DNA from: Wolbachia endosymbiont of Mansonella ozzardi
GTDB taxonomy: Bacteria > Pseudomonadota > Alphaproteobacteria > Rickettsiales > Anaplasmataceae
Direction: 5' to 3'
Length of the DNA: 6,794 nucleotides
NCBI RefSeq assembly: GCF_020278625.1
Contig: NZ_JADAKK010000047.1
Span: 1 to 6,794 of the forward strand
In this document: positions 1-6,794 of the stretch, one piece after another
How positions within the stretch are numbered: the stretch's first letter is position 1
How the letters are laid out: every line of letters begins with the position of its first letter
Made by a program: the position numbers and the translations under genes
The notes under the pieces: generated by a model
The model's database searches: none
Seen by the model: only the letters and a program-made list of their open reading frames with translations
Told to the model about the DNA's origin: nothing

Positions 1-9
1 TCTACCACC

Positions 10-243
10 TCATCGTTTTTTGTCAGCATACTTTTCTAGCAATTTTGCATCTAATTTGTTTGTTTTTGCTAAGTTTCTAATAGCTTCACTATGATAAGGA
101 AACTGAAGGAATTTTTAAGTAGTTTTTTTCGTTTCTATTGGATGACGTTATAACTTTTTTTCACTTTCGTCTGTCTCCTTTCCGTGTAGTGGGGCTGGTA
201 TAAGATTATCATGATTGACTTTACCCTTAAAATTTACTAAAAT
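10..243 (-). pseudogene. Possible decayed coding remnant, unrecognised
   Basis: Read on the minus strand, one frame from 243 down to the TGA at 10-12 gives 78 codons interrupted by only two TAA stops (148-150 and 115-117). It is bounded upstream by a TAG at 244-246 and has no ATG start. The three pieces look protein-like: one contains NLIPAPLHGKETDESEKKL, and the last contains FPYHSEAIRNLAKTNKLDA and ends in KKR. All three share one frame, which fits a gene eroded by nonsense mutations and a lost 5' end. I do not recognise the family. In DNA this AT-rich, chance alone would be expected to place more stops in this length, but the evidence is modest. It could equally be ordinary intergenic DNA. 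The rightward promoter of the next gene lies inside its 5' part. Confidence 0.28.
215..243 (+). promoter_or_regulatory. Sigma70-type promoter for the protease gene
   Basis: A -35 box TTGACT (215-220) and a -10 box TAAAAT (238-243) each match the consensus at five of six positions and are separated by exactly 17 bases. Transcription would start near 250, leaving a leader of about 22 bases before the ATG at 273. An 8-base palindrome, ATCATGAT (208-215), touches the upstream edge of the -35 box and could be an operator half, but that is speculation. This is the best promoter match seen in the window. Confidence 0.5.
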
Positions 244-272
244 CTAGTTAACCTGGCATTCATGGATATAAC

Positions 273-1628
273 ATGTTAAGCACTAAAGAAAAAGTCACTT
301 ACTTTACCAAACTCAAAACTGGTGGAAGGTTTGCCATTTACACTTTTGGTATATATCTGGCGGCTACATTTACCATTGGCTGTTTAGGGTTGATAATAGG
401 ATCTTCTCTACTGACCTTTCCACTTGCTATGCTCATCTCTAATCCCGTAGTTTGGGTTTTAATGGGAATAGCTTTTGTAGTGGTATGCAAAGTAGCCGTT
501 GAGCCTTTATATCGCTTAGTTAGGGAACTTAATGGAAAAAGAACGTCAAAGGTGGAAGGGGTTGAGCCACAAGAGTTGCAAGAGCAAGAGAATACTGTAG
601 TAAATCAGAAAGAGCTAGATAAGGATAGTGGTATTGTGCCGGGTAGTGAACCCGGCTCAAAAAACAGTAGTCGTAGAAACTCTGCGGGTAGTGGCTTAGG
701 TGGTAAAGAGTTTTATGAAAATTTGGATACTCTTGTGCATAAGACAAATAGAGAAAATTATACTTACTGGCTACAACAGCATGATATTGCCCATATTGCA
801 AGAGCTGTATATAACTATTCAGAGAGTTCAGATGGCCATATATTCTTTTGTATTCCTGGTAATCTTGAATCCCTGAATGAAAGGTTAAAAGAATATAAAA
901 ATAAAGCAGAACGAGAGAATTCGAAAAGGATATTTACCTCAGTTATTAATTTGGGTAGTAATCATTGGGTAACGCTAGTTGTTGCATATAACTTGGATAA
1001 TGAACAGTTTAGAGCTTATTATTGTGATTCTTTTAGCACTAATTTATCAAGTCCTGGTAGTAAACGTAGTAGCATAAAACTTGCAAATGAAGTTAAAGGG
1101 TTGATTTCTCCTCTCACTGAGCAAGCTAGCGAGTTGAATGCACAAGGAAGAAAAGAAATGGATAAAGATGTCCAAAAAACAGCACAAACGTGTCGGGACA
1201 AGAAAAATGAACTAGTTAACGTCCCAATAAATACTGATAACATAGTGAGCGCACTAGAGGAAATTTTGAGAATGGGAAGTGGCAATATAAAAAGCTCTAA
1301 AACTAAACAGCAAAGCGATGGATGCAACTGTGGCATATTTGCATTAGAAAATGCTCATAAAATTACACAAATGCTCATCGAAGGCAAATCATTTGACGAA
1401 ATTAACAAAGAGTTATCAAAATATAAATTTAACTTAAATGGGAAAAGAAGAGAATTTGCAGAAGCACTTATGAATGATGAAAAATGGAAGGAAGATTTAA
1501 AAAACGGACTTTTATGTGATTTTTCGCCAGGAATGGCAACATCTATATCACCCACTTCAAAGATGCAGAATATAGGTCAGGTTTGTAACACTATTGCAAT
1601 ATATAGCACCCTATGCCCCTCCAAATAG
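273..1628 (+). CDS. Membrane-anchored Ulp1-like (C48/CE clan) cysteine protease
   Basis: This 451-residue protein is predicted to cleave ubiquitin-like modifiers or their isopeptide bonds; the substrate is unknown. Residues about 20-46 and 47-76 are hydrophobic and can form two membrane segments. Residues about 88-143 are a polar Ser/Gly/Glu-rich linker, and about 145-415 are the protease domain. The family's opening feature is W166-L-Q-Q-H-D-I. The catalytic set is H231 (in NHWVTL), D252 (in YYCDSF), Q347 and C353 (in [14 protein letters not shown]); Q347 sits six residues before C353, as in SENP/Ulp1 enzymes. Between D252 and Q347 there are 94 residues, longer than in compact Ulp1 domains. 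The start is the first in-frame ATG after an in-frame TAA at 249-251 and lies just downstream of a good promoter; no Shine-Dalgarno sequence is evident. The tail overlaps dusB by 16 bases. It is probably a host-directed effector (inference). The length, the membrane segments and the lack of an upstream partner gene argue against CidB. Family call strong, function moderate. Confidence 0.85.
   Translation: MLSTKEKVTYFTKLKTGGRFAIYTFGIYLAATFTIGCLGLIIGSSLLTFPLAMLISNPVVWVLMGIAFVVVCKVAVEPLYRLVRELNGKRTSKVEGVEPQELQEQENTVVNQKELDKDSGIVPGSEPGSKNSSRRNSAGSGLGGKEFYENLDTLVHKTNRENYTYWLQQHDIAHIARAVYNYSESSDGHIFFCIPGNLESLNERLKEYKNKAERENSKRIFTSVINLGSNHWVTLVVAYNLDNEQFRAYYCDSFSTNLSSPGSKRSSIKLANEVKGLISPLTEQASELNAQGRKEMDKDVQKTAQTCRDKKNELVNVPINTDNIVSALEEILRMGSGNIKSSKTKQQSDGCNCGIFALENAHKITQMLIEGKSFDEINKELSKYKFNLNGKRREFAEALMNDEKWKEDLKNGLLCDFSPGMATSISPTSKMQNIGQVCNTIAIYSTLCPSK
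634..660. repeat. GC-rich imperfect palindrome inside the protease linker
   Basis: The perfect core is GCCGGGT-AGTGA-ACCCGGC (638-656), a 7-bp stem with a 5-base loop. One T/T mismatch then three more pairs extend the arms to 634-644 and 650-660. It encodes a stretch around VPGSEPGS in the flexible linker (residues about 121-129), where an insertion would be tolerated. It is markedly GC-rich for this genome. There is no T-run after it on either strand, so it is not an ordinary terminator. Confidence 0.6.
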
Positions 1629-2572
1629 GAAATCTAACTATCGATTCTCCGGTAATCTTAGCACCAATGTCCGGAGTGACTGATTGTCCATTTAGAAGTA
1701 TTGTGAAGAAGCTCGGTGCAAGTTTGTTAGCCTCAGAAATGATAGCAAGCAGAGCTATGATTTTGCAAACTCGCCAGAGTATGCAAAAAGCAAAAGTTGA
1801 TGAGTTAACTGCTGTGCAACTCGCTGGATGCGAGCCAGATGTTATGGCAGAGGCTGCAAAATTAAATGAGGACATGGGGGCTAGAGTTATAGATATAAAT
1901 TTTGGTTGTCCAGTTAAAAAAGTTGTAAGCGGTTATGCAGGATCAGCACTAATGCGTGATGAAAAAAAAGCCGCTGAAATAATTGAAGCTGTAGTCAAGG
2001 CAGTTAATGTGCCAGTTACGGTGAAAATGCGCACTGGATGGAACGACGAGAACCGCAACGCTCCACGTTTAGCGAAAATCGCAGAGGATCTTGGAGCAAA
2101 AATGATCACTGTGCATGGAAGAACAAGGGCACAGCTTTATAACGGTCTAGCAGATTGGAAATTTATTAGAAATGTTAAAGAGCAAGTAAAAATCCCGGTT
2201 GTAGTAAATGGTGACATTAAAAATTTGAATGACATTCAAAATGCGCTCAAAGAATCCGAAGCAGATGGAGTAATGATAGGTCGTGGCGTTTATGGCAAAC
2301 CCTGGTTGATTAATCAAGCAATGAACTTTCTAAGTGGGGGTGAAATTTCTGAGCCAACAGCCTTAGAGAAATTAAGCATCATACTTGAACACTATGACAG
2401 TATCCTTGAGTATTACGGAAACGACACGGGAATAAAGATGGCTCGCAAACACATAGGCTGGTATAGTAGCGGGGCTAAAAACTCATCTGAATTTCGTGTA
2501 AGAGTAAATAACATGACAGACAGCACGGAAGTAAAAGAAAACATAGTTAGTTTTTTTAGCCAAGGATATTAG
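1613..2572 (+). CDS. dusB: tRNA-dihydrouridine synthase B
   Basis: This FMN-dependent, NAD(P)H-using enzyme reduces a uridine in the tRNA D-loop to dihydrouridine (U17 for the E. coli enzyme) and acts in the cytoplasm. The 319-residue protein matches E. coli DusB almost end to end. Signatures are [12 protein letters not shown] (17-28), the substrate-reducing Cys99 in [12 protein letters not shown]138 in VKMRTGW, H168 in [13 protein letters not shown], the FMN phosphate-binding stretches VVNGDI (198-202) and VMIGRG (220-225), and the C-terminal ARKHIGWY (277-284). The length is normal, so the gene appears intact. The start at 1613 aligns with the usual DusB N-terminus and lies 16 bases inside the end of the protease gene in another frame. 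No clear Shine-Dalgarno sequence or promoter is visible directly upstream, so it is probably co-transcribed and perhaps translationally coupled with the protease gene. Confidence 0.95.
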   Translation: MPLQIGNLTIDSPVILAPMSGVTDCPFRSIVKKLGASLLASEMIASRAMILQTRQSMQKAKVDELTAVQLAGCEPDVMAEAAKLNEDMGARVIDINFGCPVKKVVSGYAGSALMRDEKKAAEIIEAVVKAVNVPVTVKMRTGWNDENRNAPRLAKIAEDLGAKMITVHGRTRAQLYNGLADWKFIRNVKEQVKIPVVVNGDIKNLNDIQNALKESEADGVMIGRGVYGKPWLINQAMNFLSGGEISEPTALEKLSIILEHYDSILEYYGNDTGIKMARKHIGWYSSGAKNSSEFRVRVNNMTDSTEVKENIVSFFSQGY

Positions 2573-2587
2573 ACTGTCTAATAACCT
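2563..2587. repeat. Near-perfect palindrome over the dusB stop codon
   Basis: Perfect 8-base arms TATTAGAC (2567-2574) and GTCTAATA (2576-2583) flank a single T. After one A/A mismatch they are extended by AGG (2563-2565) and CCT (2585-2587). The TAG stop of dusB (2570-2572) lies in the left arm. The transcript could fold into a hairpin at the 3' end of dusB. It is followed by an A-run, not a T-run, so it is not a canonical Rho-independent terminator; it could be an mRNA-stabilising stem or a protein-binding site. Confidence 0.6.
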
Positions 2588-2646
2588 GAAAAAAAATATT
2601 TCCCTCTGAGGACACAAACTGACACTATAGCTAATCAATCAACAGG

Positions 2647-2679
2647 TTTACAATAACTAAATTATCACTATTCTATAAT
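2647..2679 (+). promoter_or_regulatory. Candidate promoter for ppiD
   Basis: A perfect -10 box TATAAT (2674-2679) lies 25 bases before the ppiD start codon. The best -35-like hexamer is TTTACA (2647-2652), but the spacer is 21 bases, longer than the usual 16-18. The -10 alone is convincing; the -35 pairing is doubtful. No recognisable Shine-Dalgarno sequence stands between it and the ATG at 2705. Confidence 0.35.
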
Positions 2680-2704
2680 TAACCAATAATCAACTTTTGC
2701 GTTT

Positions 2705-4510
2705 ATGAATAAAAACTTGTCCACTAAAGTAATTGTTGTCGTTTTAGCTTGTTTATTAATCTTTATGGGAGTTGGCAACCTTCTATCAGATGACAGTAAA
2801 AAGGAGGAGTTAGCTAGAGTTGGAAAAGAAGTCATAACACTAGATGAGTATAAATCGCTATATCAAAATTACGGAAAGCAAATTTTTGGATCTAATGTTA
2901 GCGAAGAACAAGTGAAAAAACTGAAATACGATTTACTTAATGCACTCGTAGAGCAAAAACTATTGTTTAACCTGATGAATGACCTGGGGTTGGTAATTGG
3001 AGAAGAGTCTATAAAGGACCACATTAAAAATACTAAATACTTCCAAGACGATGAAGGTGAATTTGACAAAAGAAAATTTCATGAGACGCTAAACGCTCTA
3101 CATATGACAGAAGGAGAATATGTAGCAAAGCTAGAGAAAATCCTACCTGTAATGATGTTTTTAACTTCACTGTTTAGAGATAATTATCCAGTAACTTTTG
3201 GCGAGAAAATTGATGAGCAGATATACAGAAATCGCCACCAAACCAGGGTAGTTGATATTGTTAAAATAACTAAAGATGCAGTTACAAATGTTCCCAAGCC
3301 AGATAATCAAACTTTACTTAACTTATATGAAAAAAATAAATCCCACTTTTATTATCCTGAATATCGAACTGCACAATATATTTCCTTAAACCAAAAACAT
3401 TTTGAAGATCAAGTTCAGATCTCAGATGAGGAGGTTGATGATATAATAGAACAACAGAAACTTAAGGATCAAAGAGATATATTTAACCTAGTATTTCATT
3501 CTAAAGAAGAGGCCGAATCAGCAAGAAAAGCATTTGAAGAGGGTAAAATGAGCTCTGAGCAAATAGCGGAAGAGTTTGGTAAAACAAAACTTGAGGAAAC
3601 CAGAATGAATAATATAACCAAGGATTTTCTACCAGAGGGTATGAGAGAAAAGGTATTTGCTCTCAAAGCAGGTGAAGTGAGCGCAGTTTTAACAAGCAGT
3701 TTCGGTTGGCACATAATAAAAGTGGAAAGTGTGCATCAAATTTCTAGTGAAAATTTAGCTAATTTAAAAAAGGACGTGAGATCAGTTTTAACCAACCGAA
3801 AGTCTTTTGAAAAAGTCAACGATTTCATGAATCAAGCAAATTATAAGATATACAATGCTGCAACAATTGAGGAAATATCCAGTGAATACAATTTACCTAT
3901 ACAAACCATTGGTCCAGTAGATGCAAGTGGAAAGGATCAAAGTGGTAATAGTGTAGAAAGTTCTAATGATTTGATTTCTTTTATCTTTTCTCGAGAAAAA
4001 GACCAGAAAAGTTATTTTAAGAACATTGAAGATGTCGTTGTCAGCGTAAAGGTCACCGATATTATCCCGCCTAAGCTACAAAATTTTGAAGAAGGCAAGG
4101 CATCAGTAGAAGACCTTTGGCGTGATGGATTTATAAAAGAGCAAATGTTTAAGATTGGGCAAGAAATTGCAGCTCAACTAAAAGAAAAAACAGATTTGGA
4201 GAAAACTCAAGGTTTAGAATTAATTAAAGATCAGCAGATACACCACAATGAAGCAGACCAACAAAATTACCCTTTTTCTTTTATAGAAGAGATTTTTAAT
4301 ATGAAGACAACTGACTTGGTAACAGACCCCTTTCAATATAATGACGAAGTTATAATAGGCGTTCTAAAAGATATGTATTCATCGAGTGGCAAATTAAACA
4401 CATTTGATACTGGAAAACGCGTGATGATATCGCTAAAAGAGCAATTAATTAGCTATCTAGAATCAAAGTACAAGGTTGAAGTTAACAACGCTATACTTGA
4501 TAATGTATAA
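2705..4510 (+). CDS. ppiD: PpiD/SurA-type membrane-anchored periplasmic chaperone (parvulin-like)
   Basis: The family helps fold outer-membrane and secreted proteins emerging from the Sec translocon, anchored in the inner membrane with its bulk in the periplasm. The 601-residue protein, of usual PpiD length, has a short charged N-terminus, one membrane segment (about 8-27), a SurA_N-like helical region (about 33-165) and a parvulin-like domain (about 256-342). That domain ends in the recognisable EKVFALKAGEVSAVLTSSFGWHIIKV pattern (315-340). A long C-terminal region (about 343-601) has no motif I can name. The parvulin domain starts RDIFNLVFHSKEEAESA rather than with the RASHIL-type His motif of active parvulins, and lacks the GGDLGW-type stretch, so isomerase activity is doubtful, as reported for E. 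coli PpiD. The start is the ATG 25 bases after a TATAAT box; the encoded N-terminus fits a membrane anchor. It is transcribed separately from dusB. Confidence 0.85.
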   Translation: MNKNLSTKVIVVVLACLLIFMGVGNLLSDDSKKEELARVGKEVITLDEYKSLYQNYGKQIFGSNVSEEQVKKLKYDLLNALVEQKLLFNLMNDLGLVIGEESIKDHIKNTKYFQDDEGEFDKRKFHETLNALHMTEGEYVAKLEKILPVMMFLTSLFRDNYPVTFGEKIDEQIYRNRHQTRVVDIVKITKDAVTNVPKPDNQTLLNLYEKNKSHFYYPEYRTAQYISLNQKHFEDQVQISDEEVDDIIEQQKLKDQRDIFNLVFHSKEEAESARKAFEEGKMSSEQIAEEFGKTKLEETRMNNITKDFLPEGMREKVFALKAGEVSAVLTSSFGWHIIKVESVHQISSENLANLKKDVRSVLTNRKSFEKVNDFMNQANYKIYNAATIEEISSEYNLPIQTIGPVDASGKDQSGNSVESSNDLISFIFSREKDQKSYFKNIEDVVVSVKVTDIIPPKLQNFEEGKASVEDLWRDGFIKEQMFKIGQEIAAQLKEKTDLEKTQGLELIKDQQIHHNEADQQNYPFSFIEEIFNMKTTDLVTDPFQYNDEVIIGVLKDMYSSSGKLNTFDTGKRVMISLKEQLISYLESKYKVEVNNAILDNV

Positions 4511-4513
4511 CCA

Positions 4514-4527
4514 TAGGGCCTACCCTA
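4514..4527. repeat. Small stem-loop just after ppiD
   Basis: TAGGG (4514-4518) pairs with CCCTA (4523-4527) around a 4-base loop, starting four bases after the ppiD stop codon. It is short and lacks a following T-run, so it is at best a weak 3'-end structure. Confidence 0.3.
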
Positions 4528-4599
4528 CCTCGAACGCATGATGTTATTCTAGTTTTAACTACTTGAATGACAAGTAAAGGGAAAATATAATAGAAGAAG

Positions 4600-4630
4600 T
4601 AATGCCATATCACTGCAAAATTTGGCATTA
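4600..4630. repeat. Intergenic inverted repeat between ppiD and topA
   Basis: Perfect 8-base arms TAATGCCA (4600-4607) and TGGCATTA (4623-4630) flank 15 bases. There is no T-run downstream, so it is not a canonical terminator. The arm length and loop also fit a dyad protein-binding site upstream of topA. The remainder of the 265-base gap (4511-4775) shows no gene, tRNA or further repeat that I can support. Confidence 0.45.
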
Positions 4631-4690
4631 ACTGATAATAGTTGGAATAGTTAATGTAAAGGGTTTTCTAAAGGCCTTCAACAATCCACT

Positions 4691-4718
4691 TTGTAAAATT
4701 CACAGGACCCATTAAAAT
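4691..4718 (+). promoter_or_regulatory. Weak candidate promoter for topA
   Basis: A -35-like TTGTAA (4691-4696, four of six matches) and a -10-like TAAAAT (4713-4718, five of six) are 16 bases apart and would give a leader of about 50 bases. AT-rich DNA of this kind yields such matches by chance, and a second TTTACA (4724-4729) lies just downstream. Confidence 0.25.
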
Positions 4719-4775
4719 ATTTTTTTACATTTCATTATATATTCCTCAACATATTATTTTTAAATACTAATAATT

Positions 4776-6794
4776 ATGGCTTTATTGATAGTTGAGTCGC
4801 CTGCGAAGGCAAAAACGATAGGCAAGTATCTAAGTAAAGAGTTCAAGGTAGCCGCATCTTTTGGACATGTTAGAGATCTGCCAGTAAAAAACGGTTCTGT
4901 TGATCCAGATAATGATTTTGCCATAAAGTATGAGATTATTGAAAAAGCAGAAAAGTATGTGAAAGAGTTGGCAAAAGAAGCAAGTAAAACATCAGACATA
5001 TACCTTGCAACAGATCCAGATAGGGAAGGAGAAGCAATAGCTTGGAATGTGGTAGAGGCACTAAAGGAAAGGAAGGCAATCAGTGATAAAAGCCACATTT
5101 ATAGAGTAGTTTTTAATGAGATAACAAAAAAGGCAGTGCAAGAAGCGATAAAGAATCCAAGCGAAATAAACATGGACTTAGTGCGCGCGCAACAAGCACG
5201 CAGAGCTTTAGATTACCTGGTCGGATTTAATTTGTCGCCACTTTTATGGACCAAATTGTCAGGAAGCAAATCTGCAGGGCGGGTGCAATCTGTTGCACTG
5301 AAGCTCATATGCGAGCGGGAAGATGAAATTAGTAAATTTGTAACACAGGAGTATTGGAGCATAAAGGCAGAAATGCAAAATAGCAAAGACGAAACGTTTC
5401 TTGCTGTGCTTAGCCACTATAACAATAAAAAGCTAGAAAAATTTGATATTAAAAATGAAGAGGAAGCAGAGAACTTAGTTGCGGAGATCGAGTCAAGGCA
5501 ATATGCTGTAAGCACAGTAGAACGCAAGCAAGTCAAGAGAAATCCGCTTCCCCCATTTATTACTTCAAGTCTTCAACAAGATGCAGTGAATAAGCTTTAC
5601 TTTAATGTAAAAAATGTTATGCGCATAGCGCAAAACCTATATGAAGGTATCGATATTGGTAGTGAAACTGTCGGTTTGATAACTTACATGCGTACAGATG
5701 GGTTTTATATTGCGGATGAGGCTATAAACTCAATCAGAGAGTTGATTAAGTCATTATATGGTGATAAATATTTACCAAAGTCTCCTCGTCAATATGTAAA
5801 AAAGGTCAAAAATGCTCAGGAAGCGCATGAAGCGATTCGTCCAACTGATATAAATAGAACGCCAGATAGTATCAAGGACTATTTAACGCCAGAACAATTT
5901 AAATTGTATGATCTGATTTGGGAAAGAACCATTGCAAGTCAGATGGAATCAGCGATCCTCGATCAAGTGATGGTCGAAATTAGTTCTACTGATCAGAAGG
6001 TAATTCTACGAGCAAGTGGGTCGAACATATTTTTTGATGGGTTCTATAAAGTTTATAGAGATAACGCAGATGATGAAGATGAGGGCATGCTACCTGTCAT
6101 GAAAAAAGGTGAAGCGTGCAAATTGATTTCTGTTGATCCAAAACAACATTTTACTCAACCGCCACCACGTTATGGTGAAGCAAGCATTGTAAAAAAAATG
6201 GAGGAAATTGGCATAGGCCGTCCATCAACTTATGCAGCAATTATTTCAGTATTGCAAGACCGTGAGTACGTTACACTGGATAATAAAAGATTTATTCCAA
6301 GCAGCCGCGGTAAGATCGTTACCATATTTCTAGAAACCTTTTTTCAGCGTTGTATAGAGTATAATTTCACAGCACAAATGGAAGAAAAGCTTGATTTAAT
6401 CTCAAATGGACGTGCAGATTGGAAAAAAGAACTAGGCTACTTTTGGGTGCCGTTTTTTAATCTTGTGAACTCTGTTAAGCAAATGACGCATGATGAAATT
6501 TTTAGTGGTATCCACAGTTTGGTAGTTGATTGGTTTTGTTCAGAAGAAGGAAAGGAAGAAATAGGCAAAAAATGTCCTAATTGTTCTGATGGCATATTGA
6601 AATTGAACTTTGGAAAAGCTGGAGTGTTTCTTGGATGTTCTAGCTACCCTGCATGCAACCATACAAAAGAAATTACAGGCAGTAATGACAACTCGGAATA
6701 CCCAAAAAGTTTGGGTATAGACGATGTGACAGGGCAAAAGGTGATGATCAAAAAAGGCCCTTTTGGGTTTTATCTGGAGTTCAACAACGAGTCG
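4776..6794 (+). CDS. topA: DNA topoisomerase I (type IA), 3' end outside the window
   Basis: This enzyme relaxes negative supercoils by cutting and rejoining one DNA strand through a covalent phosphotyrosine. The frame is open for 673 codons to the last base of the window, with no stop, so the gene continues past it. The TOPRIM domain begins MALLIVESPAKAKTIGKYL with Glu7, and has the metal-binding TDPDREGEAIAW at 79-90 (D80, D82, E84). The active site ITYMRTDG gives catalytic Tyr304 and Arg306. The PPPRYGEASIVKKMEE and GIGRPSTYA motifs (462-487) follow. A four-cysteine zinc ribbon (C600, C603, C621, C627) and the start of a C-terminal topoisomerase repeat (SLGIDDVTG, KKGPFGFYLE) complete the visible part. 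By family length, about 100 or more residues are probably missing. The ATG starts a canonical TopA N-terminus; no strong Shine-Dalgarno sequence is seen. Confidence 0.96.
   Translation, partial: MALLIVESPAKAKTIGKYLSKEFKVAASFGHVRDLPVKNGSVDPDNDFAIKYEIIEKAEKYVKELAKEASKTSDIYLATDPDREGEAIAWNVVEALKERKAISDKSHIYRVVFNEITKKAVQEAIKNPSEINMDLVRAQQARRALDYLVGFNLSPLLWTKLSGSKSAGRVQSVALKLICEREDEISKFVTQEYWSIKAEMQNSKDETFLAVLSHYNNKKLEKFDIKNEEEAENLVAEIESRQYAVSTVERKQVKRNPLPPFITSSLQQDAVNKLYFNVKNVMRIAQNLYEGIDIGSETVGLITYMRTDGFYIADEAINSIRELIKSLYGDKYLPKSPRQYVKKVKNAQEAHEAIRPTDINRTPDSIKDYLTPEQFKLYDLIWERTIASQMESAILDQVMVEISSTDQKVILRASGSNIFFDGFYKVYRDNADDEDEGMLPVMKKGEACKLISVDPKQHFTQPPPRYGEASIVKKMEEIGIGRPSTYAAIISVLQDREYVTLDNKRFIPSSRGKIVTIFLETFFQRCIEYNFTAQMEEKLDLISNGRADWKKELGYFWVPFFNLVNSVKQMTHDEIFSGIHSLVVDWFCSEEGKEEIGKKCPNCSDGILKLNFGKAGVFLGCSSYPACNHTKEITGSNDNSEYPKSLGIDDVTGQKVMIKKGPFGFYLEFNNES

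Noticed and set aside
273..1628. The protease gene as a cytoplasmic-incompatibility cidB gene.
   Set aside because: CidB-type proteins are far longer and lie directly downstream of a CidA-like partner. Here the protein has 451 residues with two membrane segments, and positions 1-272 contain no plus-strand partner gene.
529..1875. Several minus-strand open frames of 66-105 codons opposite the protease and dusB genes.
   Set aside because: They lie opposite well-supported plus-strand genes, have no recognisable domain, and are expected by chance as antisense shadows.
2563..2600. Palindrome after dusB as a Rho-independent terminator.
   Set aside because: The stem is followed by an A-run on the plus strand. 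On the minus strand the T-run precedes the stem, so neither orientation has the terminator arrangement.
2869..3714. Minus-strand open frames opposite ppiD.
   Set aside because: They are Ser/Phe/Leu-rich mirror translations of the Glu/Lys-rich ppiD gene, with no start context or family match.
4511..4775. A tRNA, small RNA, CRISPR array or insertion sequence in the ppiD-topA gap.
   Set aside because: No cloverleaf, no regularly spaced repeats, and no terminal inverted repeats with target duplications were found by reading both strands.
4760..5098. A 112-codon minus-strand open frame at the start of topA.
   Set aside because: It is antisense to the highly conserved TOPRIM domain of topA, whose frame is certain.
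6540..6737. A 65-codon minus-strand open frame opposite the topA zinc ribbon.
   Set aside because: It mirrors a conserved four-cysteine coding region and has no independent support.

Overview
The window looks like part of the chromosome of an AT-rich, obligately intracellular Rickettsiales bacterium, most likely Wolbachia. This rests on the strong A/T bias, sparse Shine-Dalgarno sequences, the style of the housekeeping proteins, and a eukaryote-like Ulp1/CE-clan cysteine protease of the effector type common in such symbionts. The assignment is inference; no database search was possible.

Layout, left to right. Positions 1-272 hold no intact gene. They contain what looks like a decayed minus-strand coding remnant (10-243) and a good sigma70-type promoter (215-243) pointing right. 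From 273 to 1628 lies a 451-residue protein with two predicted N-terminal membrane segments, a polar linker and a C-terminal Ulp1-like cysteine protease domain with a complete His-Asp-Gln-Cys set. Its last 16 bases overlap the start of dusB (1613-2572), the tRNA-dihydrouridine synthase. A 132-base gap follows, with a near-perfect palindrome over the dusB stop codon and a possible promoter. Then comes a PpiD/SurA-type membrane-anchored periplasmic chaperone (2705-4510). A 265-base gap (4511-4775) holds two small inverted repeats and a weak promoter candidate. The window ends inside topA (4776 onward), DNA topoisomerase I, which is open to the last base and lacks only its C-terminal end.

All intact genes are on the plus strand. 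dusB, ppiD and topA are housekeeping genes for tRNA modification, envelope protein folding and DNA supercoiling, with no evident shared pathway. The membrane-anchored protease is the accessory gene: it has its own promoter candidate and is fused by overlap to the front of dusB, so dusB is probably transcribed with it. It is the most interesting object here, a candidate host-directed deubiquitylase/deSUMOylase-like enzyme. It is not CidB: it is far shorter, has membrane segments and has no CidA-like partner upstream.
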